Below, piece by piece: positions 40,484-50,029 of a DNA stretch of 64,000 bases. The position numbers and the translations under genes are program-made. The notes beneath the pieces are model-generated. The model saw only the letters and a program-made list of their open reading frames with translations. It was not told where the DNA came from and did no database searches. The DNA comes from Amphiura filiformis (lineage: Eukaryota; Echinodermata; Ophiuroidea; Amphilepidida; Amphiuridae): assembly GCF_039555335.1 (NCBI RefSeq), contig NC_092640.1, positions 39,848,295 through 39,912,294 on the forward strand, read 5' to 3'. Every line of letters starts with the position of its first letter. Position 1 is the first letter of the stretch.

Positions 40484-41588
40484 TAGGCCTATATGTTTAT
40501 ATATATATATTTATTTATTTATTTATTTATTTATTTATGTATTTATTGACTCATTTATTTATCTTTTATTTATTTATTTATTTATATATTTATTTATTTA
40601 TTTATTTATCTATTTACTCATTCATTTCTTGATTTGCTTTGCAGTTGAAACCTACAAGAAGGTATGGGTCAACCTCCGCGCCTGTTACAGACAGGTCGTA
40701 AATGCCCCGAAAAGCAAATCTTTTTTACTCCTATTCAGGTCAGGGGCGTAAGCAGACTTGACCTTCGGGGGGTGGCAAGATTGAACAATTTCCCAATTTC
40801 TGATCAAACGTTTTAGTATTTATATTCGAGAGAAAGCTCGCTCGCCACGAAGCGTTAAACGGGTGGAGTCGGTGGGGTCCAGGGGCAAAGCCCAGGCGGA
40901 GGTCAAGGGGGCTGAACGCCATGAAGCCCCTGGTTTTTGGCATATTAGAAAATATTAGTGTTTCAGAGTACAAATTTCACAATGAAAGTAGTAGGCCTAT
41001 AAATCTTCTTCTCTCTTTCTTTCCCTTTTCTCTTCTCACTTCCCCTTTTCTTCCCTTTTTTTCTTTTCTTCTTTCCCTTTCTCTTCCCTCTTTCTTTCCT
41101 TTTTCTCTTCTCCTTCCCTTTTTCTCTTCTTTCCCCTTTCTCTTCACTCTTTTTCTTCCCTCTTTTCTCTCTTTCCCCTTTTCCCTTCCCAATTTCTGAC
41201 TCTTTTCCAGGTCTTTTGTGTCCGGGGGGCAGCTTGCACCCCGGCCCCCACTGGTTACGCCACTGCTCCTATTTAGACCCATTTATACAGACATTAAATC
41301 ATTACAATAGTTCAATGGAGTTTACCTATTATGATTTTATTAACTTCGTTAAAGAAATTCTCTAAATTTTGCTTACCATGGTCAACGGGCAATACTTGTT
41401 GACAGTCGGGCAACGCTATGAATTGTAGAAATATATCTTTCTCCGGTTCATAGTTTTATATTCGAAGCGGCATATATTTTAGCTTATTTTGACGCCCAAA
41501 ACGTATTCGAAGCCGAATATTCGCCTTCGAATATTCACTTTGAACCAGCCTTAATGACAACAAACAGACAGATCAGTGCATATGTCAT
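35074..41588 (-). CDS. Toll-like receptor TLR-B (LRR-TM-TIR), interrupted by a transposon and one frame break
   Basis: Most complete receptor of the cluster. The C-terminal frame (35074-37389, 771 residues) has many LRRs, a single LRRCT (NLFSCTCDIKPLQDW, about residues 490-545) and a membrane span (about 548-570). A Tyr/Arg-rich stretch, an acidic DNDDDDDIMNSDEEDN linker and a TIR from about 616 follow, with YHAYVAYH, RLCLKERGDIPAG and FWNQLK. The N-terminal frame (37422-38143) has the cysteine pair LSCKRYDSTMLDC and further LRRs. Near 37415 it reaches a TAA and the frame changes; a few LRR residues seem lost there. The signal peptide MTYALICLFVV lies at 41554-41588, beyond a 3406-bp TA element at 38146-41551. 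Removing that element with one TA gives ...LFVVITLTLESSGKLIIPKG in one frame. The family senses microbial ligands and signals through TIR adaptors. As drawn it is probably a recent pseudogene. Confidence 0.8.
38369..39062. mobile_element. TTAA-flanked palindrome, family TP1 copy 2
   Basis: TTAA at both ends. Left arm GGATCTGGAATGAGCG..., right arm complement GGGATGGGGTATGAACGTTT. Same long arms as 11769-12434 (AGCACATCAGACATATCGAA on each side). Nested in the TA element. Confidence 0.8.
40428..40620. repeat. (TTTA)n microsatellite
   Basis: Long TTTA/TTAT tract broken by a few short joints. Apparent reading frames here are runs of YLFI and have no coding meaning. Confidence 0.95.
40736..41265. 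mobile_element. hAT-like CAGTGGCGTA-family element with 8-bp target duplication
   Basis: CTCCTATT at 40728-40735 and 41266-41273. Left end CAGGTCAGGGGCGTAAGCAG, right end ...CTGGTTACGCCACTG. G-runs flank both ends inside. It carries a pyrimidine tract (41004-41190, TTCCC/TTTCT repeats). This copy gives the clearest target duplication for the family and so supports a hAT assignment. Confidence 0.75.
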
Positions 41589-41853
41589 GGTGAACAAATG
41601 ATGAGTATTAATATAAAGTCAAACAGTGGAAGAAACCTTCCTCAGTCAATATGTAACGACGATTGTACCACTTTCTTCTTTCCTTGGCTGGCTGTTCTAG
41701 TAAGCCACGAATATTCTCTGTAACATTCCTTTTAAATTAAGTGACCCGCGGATCAGCAAACAAATTATTATGAAAGCTTTATCGACAATGTGCAGAAACT
41801 GTTCAAGTTATTCTGTATAAATGCTAGCCTTAACAGCAATGGCGTGAGAGTAT

Positions 41854-41895
41854 GGGAATATTCCAGACTATCCTTGCGCAGTAAGTTTCACTTCC
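41854..41895. promoter_or_regulatory. Possible kappaB-like and ETS/IRF-like sites upstream of TLR-B
   Basis: GGGAATATTCC at 41854-41864 resembles a Rel/NF-kappaB half-palindrome. GTTTCACTTCC at 41884-41894 is, on the gene's strand, GGAAGTGAAAC, matching the ETS-IRF composite consensus GGAANNGAAA. They lie 270-310 bp upstream of the TLR-B start codon. Short motifs occur by chance; this is a candidate only. Confidence 0.3.
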
Positions 41896-42110
41896 TTCCT
41901 TTTTGGTAATACTAGCTGCATGATGTTATCAAAGGAAAATATTAAAGCTACGAGTATATCATAATATACATTTCATCTTGTTAAAAATTAAAATTATCCA
42001 CTGACCTGAGATAGTTTCGACCATCTTGGGCGATGGCCATCTTTAGAGTGATCGTATACATAACTAAGATATTGTGCCCTGTATAATGCAACTATTTTCC
42101 TGCTCTGTTG

Positions 42111-42465
42111 TTAAGGGATAAGATAGCAACGTTTGCATAATATTTTTGTGGGACATGAGTACGAGGAATGTCTTTCTGATATCAAGTAATTTTGATTTTT
42201 TTTTTAATTGGCAATATAAAATTCATTTTATGGCAAATTGTTAAAAATTGATATTATTTTTTATTTTTCATATTAAACAGTCCTCGAAATAAAATTTATA
42301 AATCTACTGCTATGTACCTAAAGTGTATGTACCTCGGAGGAAAAGCCGAAGATCATTTGAAAATTTTGACCTTTCGTATATTGACACACATTTCTTCCCC
42401 GAAAGAAAAAATTTCTATCTTTAATACAAAAAGTCAAAGTTTTCCAATGATCGTCGGCTTTTCAT
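42111..42465. mobile_element. TTAA palindrome, family TP1 copy 3, right end lost
   Basis: Starts TTAAGGGATAAGATAGCAACG and carries the family's GTGGGACATGAG, CAGTCCTCGAAATAAA and GGAGGAAAAGCCGA landmarks. It stops after ATCGTCGGCTTTTCA, where TLR-D sequence begins. More diverged than the other two copies. Confidence 0.65.
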
Positions 42466-42510
42466 TTTTAACAGATTTTTTCCAGAACTCTTGTCCAATG
42501 GAATCTTCAG

Positions 42511-42970
42511 ATCTCACACCACCAAATCAGAGTCCCATAGAGATATGTGCTAAATTTGTCTTAAGAAAACGTCATTTTTTCTTCACAGGAGCGACTCAGT
42601 TTTAAGCGACAGCTATGATGGTTGAAATCAGCCCTTGCCTGATCCCTCTGGCTGGGAAAAATATAGGTTGACCGTCATTATTTCTTCGACTGGCCCTCAA
42701 AGTCTACGATGTCTGGGAATTTCCTATTTTCAGGCAAAACCATGCCGGTGTTTCTGTAAAGAAAAGGCTGCTTAAAATCATTAAAAGTTATTCGATCTCT
42801 CCCATCTGTGGTACACTTGCAGGAATTAATATTACTAATCATGACCAATCCAAATTTGGCTAAAATTATGCAAATTTCTGCTCATTTTAATGCTTAAATT
42901 CAGAATCAATGGGTTTTTCTGAGAAGTGAAATTCAAGGCGCACAACCATATATACTATTTGGTGGTGTGA
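42511..42970 (+). mobile_element. MITE CM1, left copy of the composite
   Basis: Ends ATCTCACACCACCAAATCAG and ...ACTATTTGGTGGTGTGA. Internal AGGAGCGACTCAGTTTTAAG and TTGACCGTCATTATTT are shared with the right copy. Confidence 0.75.
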
Positions 42971-43865
42971 AATCTGAATGATGCAACAAGTTTCTGATTA
43001 TCCTTAATTTCAGACTATTTTAATCTAATTAACTTATTTTTAGCATAATTTGAGCAAGAAGCTGGTTAAAAATTTTTTTCAAGCAGAATCATTGTGTCTG
43101 TGACATCTGCTATCTACTGAAGATAGCATTGTGATTACCATGTTAAAAATTCACCAAGACTTAGGCTTTCAGCAATTTACAGTCAAGAGGGACAAGTAAC
43201 CAGATAGACACACAAAAACAAAGAAGAACATGACCACATTGTCTGAATTATAAGTGTTGAATTATATGGCCTATTAGTGAAATCTTAAGTCTACCCCCCC
43301 ATAAGCTTACCTGATCCATGGACACATTTTATGAGCTCCAACCAGTGCCCTGGCCCAAGTGCCACCATATACTGATGTCTTCTACATCTGGCACTGAGTC
43401 ATTGCATACCATCATGATTGTAAACATTACCTGGGTTACCAGTAGTGGAATCATAAGCTTAGCCTACCCCCCCCCCCACCAACACACAAACCGTAAGCTT
43501 ACCTGATCCAGGCGCCTATTTCATGAGTTCCGACCAGTACCCTAGCACCATACTGCAATGTATTCTCTATCTGGCACTGAGTCATTGCATGCCATTGATG
43601 ATGTAAGCTTACAAAATATTATGATTACATTACATGGGCCTAAGTCACTCTACGAAATGGAATCTTTCACTCAAACACACATTTTGGATCATAAACTCAC
43701 CTTAGCACTGGTATATTAGTAGCAAATGTTGCAGTTCTCTTCAATTTTAGCCTTTAATTACATAAATTCGGTCAATGCACTTCTTCGGTGAATCCAAACA
43801 CGAATTAGGCACAGGGCTAACTTGCTCAATCAAAAGTTGAGACTCACACACACAGCTCCATTCAG

Positions 43866-44328
43866 ATCTCACACCACCAAATCAGAGTCCCATAGAGATA
43901 TGTGCTAAATTTGTCTTAAGAAAACATCATTTTTTCTTCACAGGAGCGACTCAGTTTTAAGCGACAGCTCTGATGGTTGAAATCAGCCCTTGTCTGATCC
44001 CTCTGGCTGGGAAAAATATAGGTTGACCGTCATTATTTTTTACGACTGGCTCTCAAAGTCTACGATGTCTGGGAATTTCCTATTTTTCAGGCAAAACCAT
44101 GCCGGTGTTTCTGTAAAGAAAAGGCTGCTTAAAATCATTAAAAGTTATTCGATCTCTCCCATCTGTGGTACACTTGCAGGAATTAATATTACTAATCATG
44201 ACCAATCCAAATTTGGCTAAAATTATGCAAATTTCTGCTCATTTTAATGCTTAAATTCAGAATCAATGGGTTTTTCTGAGAAGTGAAATTCAAGGGCGCA
44301 CAACCATATATACTATTTGGTGGTGTGA
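43866..44328 (+). mobile_element. MITE CM1, right copy of the composite
   Basis: Same sequence as 42511-42970 with a few differences (for example CGACTGGCTCTCAAAG against CGACTGGCCCTCAAAG). Confidence 0.75.
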
Positions 44329-45177
44329 AATCTTCAGGCCACTTCAGCACGCCCATAATAACTGCCGAAGCAACAACATCTTTTACGATCAGAAATTTTT
44401 CCAATCTGTACACGAGTGAATTGCCTATTATACCAGTCTCATTCGTACAAAAGTATAGCTGATAATGACACCATCCATCATCCATAAAATTCTCCGGGAA
44501 ATTCTCTGATAAAACTACGATAGTTTTGCGGCTTTGTTTAGTAAATTACTACCGTGACAAATAGCATTGAGAATATTATGCCCTGCTGGAATATCATCTC
44601 TTACAGACAGTAGGAACTGTTCTAATTCTTTGCCATTATACTTTACATAAATTAAAATGCTATCAGCAGTAGATAGCATATAAACTTCCAATGATATCAG
44701 CAGCAGATATATTATAAAATATGTTATCAACGGTAGATACCCCAAACTGCAATACTATTAGTATAAATAGCATGTAGGCCTAACTACAATGTTATCAGCA
44801 GTAGATAGCACTAAACGGCAGTGTTATTAGTAGCATGTTAACTATAACAAAGCCATCAGTAGGGACATTCCCTGCTACTCGCATTACATTTTTGGCATAG
44901 TCGGTCTCCTGTACAACTAAACAAGAAGTTGTTTGGTTCATCCTCGCTACATGTGAAGATCTAGACCACTCAACAAAGGGTCAATTGGCATTCACCATTC
45001 AAAACTGCAAAAGTGTGGAAAACGAGTTTTTCCTGGAATTATGAAACTTTAAAACCTTATGAATCTCTTCAATAATTAGTGTTCGACATATTCACATGGA
45101 ATTATCCAATAGTGAATAGTAGATAGCACTAACTGTAATGATACAGGGTGAGTCAAAAAAGTGCAATCCATTTTTAT

Positions 45178-45585
45178 TTAAAGGGGGTCTCTGGCAATCA
45201 TAACATTATACCTTATATGTTAGAAAAATAATTATCACACACGAATCATATGGTTTTATTTAAAATAAACTCATATTAACCATAAAAACGAATAAAAACA
45301 GTTGGCTCTCAACACGCGATATTCAAAATTCCCGCACTGAAATAGTTTAAGTGCAATGACGTAATAATTGTTTGTGCTCAACTGTCGTCAGCCTTTATTG
45401 TATTATTGGGACGTCATTGCACTCGACAATTTCGGTGCCCGGGAATTTTGAATATCGCGTGTTGAGAGTCGGATGTTTTTATTCGTTTTTATGGTCACTA
45501 TTAGTTTGTTTTAATTAAAACTATGTGATAATTATTTTTCTTTCATATAAGGCATAATGTTGTGATTGCCGGAGACTTCCTTTAA
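45178..45585. mobile_element. TTAA-flanked hairpin element
   Basis: TTAA ends. Arms AGGGGGTCTCTGGCAATCA and, complemented, AGGAAGTCTCCGGCAATCA. Nearly complete palindrome through CAACACGCGATATTCAAAAT, with ATTATTG at the centre. Non-autonomous. Confidence 0.8.
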
Positions 45586-45859
45586 GAACCGAGTTGAACT
45601 TTTCAGGTTTTAAAACATTTTATATATGATATATATCCACTACCTTGTGTGAAAAAATCAAGGAATTGGCATTTACCGTTTTGTTTTTATGACACATTTG
45701 ATAAGCGATACCCAATTTTAATGTTTATCCAAGAGACATCTAAAATATGAATGTCAGCCCACTCTGTGTAAGGTAGATTTGGAACAACTGCCATTTTCTT
45801 AATCTCATTGGCATTGAAATAAAATGCAGCACCCAAAGTGTTATTGCCCTTGGTCTTGT

Positions 45860-46979
45860 TTAACGCGGCTGTGTACTCTAGCCATTGTTTCTTTCTCAAA
45901 ATTGAGTTTTTATGATATGTTTGTACCTTGTTATGTTTTTATAAATACAAGGAATGAAAATCCAGATTTGTAAACTCCAACTGTAATATTTTAAGGATTT
46001 TATTTCACTATTCCACTCGTGTTTGAAATTGAAAAGGAAAGAAAATCTTTGTTGTACCAGCAAGGTACACGCAGCGCGCAACAACTCATCGCGTTGCGTG
46101 TCGCGCAATTTGTTAACGCACAAATAAATATGCGGCGCATACTGCCGACGCTTATCTACATGCGCGCGCATCTGATGGAAACACCACGGAAGCACTGATT
46201 TCACAAAAACCTAGTGGTCAAATGGCTCCGTTTTAGCTGATAAAATGTGGGTTTTTCAAGTTCTTTCCCCGATTTAAATATCAAGTTATGAATGGATTTC
46301 GCTCAAACTTCTCAAGGGGCTGTGGATTTACCCGATGTTTACGTAATATAAGTTTCAAAAAGCGAAAACTGTCGCATTCTCCTGTGAGATTCGATGAAAG
46401 TGCAAAATGTGACCACTTTAAACTTCAACGGCCATTATTTCAATGTTCATTTTCTCGGTAAAATGACGATTTAGGTACTACGATAACTCAATAAATACAG
46501 CATCTATAGGTAAGCAAATATGATCATCGTAAAAAGCATGATCGACTCAAGAAACGGTTTTCTCATTTTTTATATTTTGGTCTATTTCCGATTTTGGACA
46601 TCATTTTGTGCAAATAGGCGTTTTTGAATTTTAAAAGTTCATTTTGATGCCTTATATGGTCAATATCTCAAAAATAAGGCCAATATCAAAAAAATTAAAA
46701 ACCGTTTTTGGAATGGAGCCTCAAGATTGAGCTAAAACAAAATAAAATATTTTGGAAAGAGTGTTTTTTTGTTATGATGTACCTAACAAATATTGCCAAA
46801 AACTCACTTTTTGTGATTTTCTTCAAAATTGTTGTTTTTACCCCAAATCTGTATTTGTATTAAGATTTATTGATGTCTTGCCTTCATAAACATGTATACT
46901 TTTATATGTTTTGCGCGAATAATTACAAAGTTATTGCACTTTTACTACATGCATGTCTGAGAGTACACAGCCACCTTAA
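45860..46979. mobile_element. TTAA-flanked element with GGCTGTGTACTC ends
   Basis: TTAA at 45860-45863 and 46976-46979. Inverted ends CGCGGCTGTGTACTCTAG and, complemented, GGTGGCTGTGTACTCTCAG. About 1.1 kb, no recognisable transposase. Nested in the TA element. Confidence 0.7.
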
Positions 46980-48574
46980 GGAGAAGAAACATTATTTGTT
47001 GTAATCTTTAACTTTAAAGATATTTATTCTCTATCAAAAACATACAAATTTGTAGGCGCAGGTTTTTCAAATGTCAAAATGAAATGCTTGCATAAATTGA
47101 AGTGAAGTGAATTACAAAATATCTAGTAAGTTGGACATATTGGGAATTTAAAAAAACTGGAGTTGGAGTCGAGTGAGGTATGAAGGACTTAAAGTAATGT
47201 TAGAAAGTTTGTTTGAATAGAAAAAAAATTAAAATAATGCAAAAATCAACCTTATTTAAGTTAAAGTCAGTTTCAGAGCTGGCGCCTTTACCGTGCATTG
47301 TGTGCTCTCATTCAAAATACATGGTACCTCGTGGAAAAATAACGAAATTGGATATCCCAGCAAAAGGACTCATAAAAATTAAACGGTAGTCGCTATTCCC
47401 TTCATATTTTCACAGGTGACTATTGAGTGTGGCATTTATAGAATTTTTCAATAACGGGAAAGTTTGAGTTGGTTCTTGCATAAAAATTGATTCTTTGCTC
47501 AATTGCACTTTTTTTTACTCACCCTGTATTAGTAGTAAATCGCATGTAAACTAGTGCTATCAGCAGTAGATAGCACTAACTGCAATGCTATCAGCAGTAG
47601 AGATCACTGACTGCAATGTTATTAGTAGACTACAATGCTATCTGCAGTAGATAGCTCACAAACTGCAGTGCTTTTAGCTGTAGATAGCACCATCTGTAAT
47701 GCTATTAGTAGATAGCACGTAAAATACAATGCTATTAGCAGTAGATATCACTAACTTCAATGCCTTTAGTAGGTAGCACATAAACTACAATGATATCAGA
47801 AGATAGCACACAAACTACAATGCTATAAGCATTAGATACACAAACTACAATGCTATCAGCAGTAGATAGCACTAACTTAAATGCTATTAATTAATAGCAT
47901 GTAAACTATAGTGCTATCAGCAGTAGATACCACTAACTGCAATGTAATGCTATTATTATATAGCACTGCAATACTAACTGCAATACTATTAGTAGATAGC
48001 TCGTAAATTACAATATATGCTATCAGCAGTAGATAGCACTAACTTAAATGCTTTTAGTAGATAGCACGTAAACTATATACAATGATATCAGCAGGACATA
48101 GTACACAAACTACAATGATATCAGCAGTATGTAGCACTTACTGCAATGCTATTAGCAGTAGATAGCACACAAATTACAATGCTATCAGCATTAGATAGTA
48201 TACAAACTACAATGCTATCAGCATTAGATAGTATACAAACTACAATGCTATCAGTAGATAGGTCATACTTCAACGCTATCAAAATAGATAGCACAGTAGC
48301 ACACTAACTACAATGCTATCACCAGTCGATAGCACTAACTTCAATACTATTTGTTGATAGCATGTGTAACTACATGTATAGTGTTATCGGTTAGCACTAA
48401 CTTAACTATAATGCTATCAGCAGTCAAAAGCATATCACTATTAGTATTAATTGCAATGCTGCTAATAAATAGCACGTAAACAATGCTACCAGCACCAGCA
48501 CTCCAGCAGTACACATTACTAACTGCAATGCTATCATGTGAACTACAAAGCTATCAGCAGTATAACACTCATTA

Positions 48575-48984
48575 GGCCAAGAAAAAAAGAATGTATGTCT
48601 CAGACACCCAGCGCGCATTGCTATGTGAAATCCAATTTCGCGTTGGCCGTATTTTTATTTTTTTTGCCCGTATGTTCATTTTTTTGATATTCTGCAGTAT
48701 CGTACAGCGATTCATATTTGTCTTTTTTTGCAGTTTGGATGTTGTTTTTGTACACATTTCCCCATGATTGTAAAAGAGACAAACAAAACTATTCATTGTG
48801 TATGTATAATATTACTATGTTTCTGTATTTGAATATCAAAAAGTACATAAATATTGTGCCTTAACTTAAAAAAAATATTTAAAAAAAATATCGCATAGTC
48901 CATTTTCTTAAAAAAATAAAAAATCGCATAGCACTTAGCTTTTTTGCCAAATGTGTCCGAGACATACTCTTTTTTTTTTTGGCC
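48575..48984. mobile_element. TTA-flanked (Harbinger-like) element in the satellite
   Basis: TTA at 48572-48574 and 48985-48987. Ends GGCCAAGAAAAAAAGAATGT and ...AGAGTATGTCTCGG on the complement. Internal CGCATAGTCCATTTT and repeats of TCGCATAG. 410 bp, non-coding. Confidence 0.7.
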
Positions 48985-49186
48985 TTACAATGCTATACAT
49001 AGCAGATAGCTACAATGTTATCAGCAATAGATGGCATACTTGCAACACTATCAGCATATATATAACTACAATGCTATCAGCAATAGATGGCATACTTGCA
49101 ACACTATCAGCATATATATAACTACAATGCTAGTTAGTAGTTGATATCATGCAACATAATATAACTGCAGTGCTATAACCAGTACA

Positions 49187-49560
49187 GGGTAGTCCAAAAA
49201 TTTTGTTTCAAGTCATTAAATTGCATATTCTGAAAGACCATCTTTCAACAAATATTTGGTGAAAATATGAATGAAAAAGAATTTGAATTAAAAATGTGGT
49301 GCCAGTTTTAAGTCAAATTGTAAAAGTTTGTCCACACTTAAGCCTTTGGGATGTGGAGGATGTGTCATCTGGGTGCATGTGGTGCAATTTTGTCGTGGAA
49401 CTTTGTGTGAATCTAAATCATGAAAATTGATTGTCACAAACTCTTGCAAGAATAAAGAGAATCAACTTAACTGCTTTTGGAATAGGGATAAATTTAACAG
49501 AATGTTGATTGATGCAAACTAAGTTTAGAAGAATCATTGCGAAAATCGGTCATAGCAGAA
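49187..49560. mobile_element. Left end of a TA-type element, right end not found
   Basis: TA followed by CAGGGTAGTCCAAAAATTTTG, in the style of mariner ends (compare CAGGGTGAGTCA at 45144). No matching right end is visible before the hairpin at 49587. Confidence 0.4.
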
Positions 49561-49586
49561 AGTCATTATCACACCTAATAGTATAC

Positions 49587-49747
49587 AAATATTAACTGTC
49601 TATGAGTGTGATGGTCGAAATATAATCACGAGGTGAAAGATGGATTGTTCCATTCCACGAGCCGGAACGGCGGTGGAATGGAACAATACATCTTTCACCG
49701 AGTGATTATATTTCGACCATTACACAAATTTAAGACAGTTAATATTT
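49587..49747. repeat. Hairpin repeat
   Basis: Arms AAATATTAACTGTC and GACAGTTAATATTT enclose GGTCGAAATATAATCAC / GTGATTATATTTCGACC and ATTGTTCCATTCCAC / GTGGAATGGAACAAT. Centre near 49668. Confidence 0.75.
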
Positions 49748-49753
49748 GTTTTA

Positions 49754-50028
49754 TATCACTCATGCATAAATTATATTACTAAAATACTATTTAAGGTAGG
49801 AAATACATTTTTTCATCAACATAACACCATGCTTTGCCGTGATATATTTCACATTTTGGGGTCCACCCCATAACTAAATCGGCGAGCCCAAGAGTCAGCG
49901 CACGGCTTGGCGCAGGCGCACTACACCAGAGCACATGATGGTAAAGACTATCACACGGAGAGGGTGATAGTAAAAATGGCAAATGGTAATCAACCAATGA
50001 ACTGTCTAGAATTTATGTATGAGTGATA
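49754..50028. mobile_element. TA-flanked MITE
   Basis: Ends TATCACTCATGCATAAATT and AATTTATGTATGAGTGATA with TA outside each. 275 bp, non-coding. Directly abuts the hairpin at 49587-49747, whose inner text shares GAGTGAT. Confidence 0.7.
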
Positions 50029-50029
50029 T

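Larger units (their letters stand above)
38146..41551. mobile_element. TA-flanked inverted-repeat transposon in the TLR-B signal peptide
   Basis: TA at 38144-38145 and 41552-41553. Inverted ends AGGGTCGGTTCATAGTGCAT and, complemented, AGGCTGGTTCAAAGTGAATA, followed on both sides by ATTCGAAGGCGAATATTCGG. TA duplication suggests Tc1/mariner or a relative. No transposase frame was recognised. It contains a TTAA palindrome (38369-39062), a TTTA microsatellite and a hAT-like element (40736-41265). Confidence 0.8.
42511..44328. mobile_element. Composite repeat: two direct 460-bp elements around a 0.9-kb core
   Basis: AATCTTCAG (up to 9 bp) flanks the whole unit at 42502-42510 and 44329-44337. Each end is a copy of one element (42511-42970 and 43866-44328) in the same orientation, nearly identical. 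Each copy has its own inverted ends ATCTCACACCACCAAAT and ATTTGGTGGTGTGA. The core begins AATCTGAATG and ends CATTCAG, again inverted. No coding capacity was recognised. Confidence 0.7.
42479..44620 (-). pseudogene. TLR-D: TIR-domain relic split by a composite repeat
   Basis: Two pieces on the minus strand, 42479-42510 and 44329-44620. Both match the 3' end of the TLR coding exon: CCAGAACTCTTGTCCAATGG, then ATCTTCAGGCCACTTCA, and further in the sequences encoding DDGWCHYQL and the box 2 neighbourhood. The join falls exactly at AATCTTCAG, the target duplication of the composite at 42511-44328. It has small internal insertions and is not translatable. Ectodomain absent. Confidence 0.75.
45144..47526. 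mobile_element. TA-flanked Tc1/mariner-type element inside the satellite
   Basis: TA at 45142-45143 and 47527-47528. Ends CAGGGTGAGTCAAAAAAGTG and ...CACTTTTTTTTACTCACCCTG. Flanks on both sides are satellite units. It carries two TTAA elements, 45178-45585 and 45860-46979, leaving about 0.9 kb of its own, non-coding. Confidence 0.8.
44640..49170. repeat. Diverged satellite of hairpin units (GCTATC...GATAGC)
   Basis: Irregular units of about 35-45 bp, each around TGCTATCAGCAGTAGATAGCA, in which GCTATC pairs with GATAGC across a 7-nt loop. Units are joined by CACTAACTGCAA or CACACAAACTACAA. It is cut by a TA element (45144-47526) and a TTA element (48575-48984). Non-coding. Confidence 0.85.

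Noticed and set aside
40398-40751. 117-codon open frame of Tyr/Leu/Phe/Ile
   Set aside because: Translation of a TTTA microsatellite.
40921-41282. Open frames in the pyrimidine tract
   Set aside because: Low-complexity CTTTT/CCCTT sequence inside a hAT-like element.
45687-46204. Two adjoining minus-strand frames that might be a transposase
   Set aside because: No catalytic motif, and they straddle the left end of a separate TTAA element at 45860.
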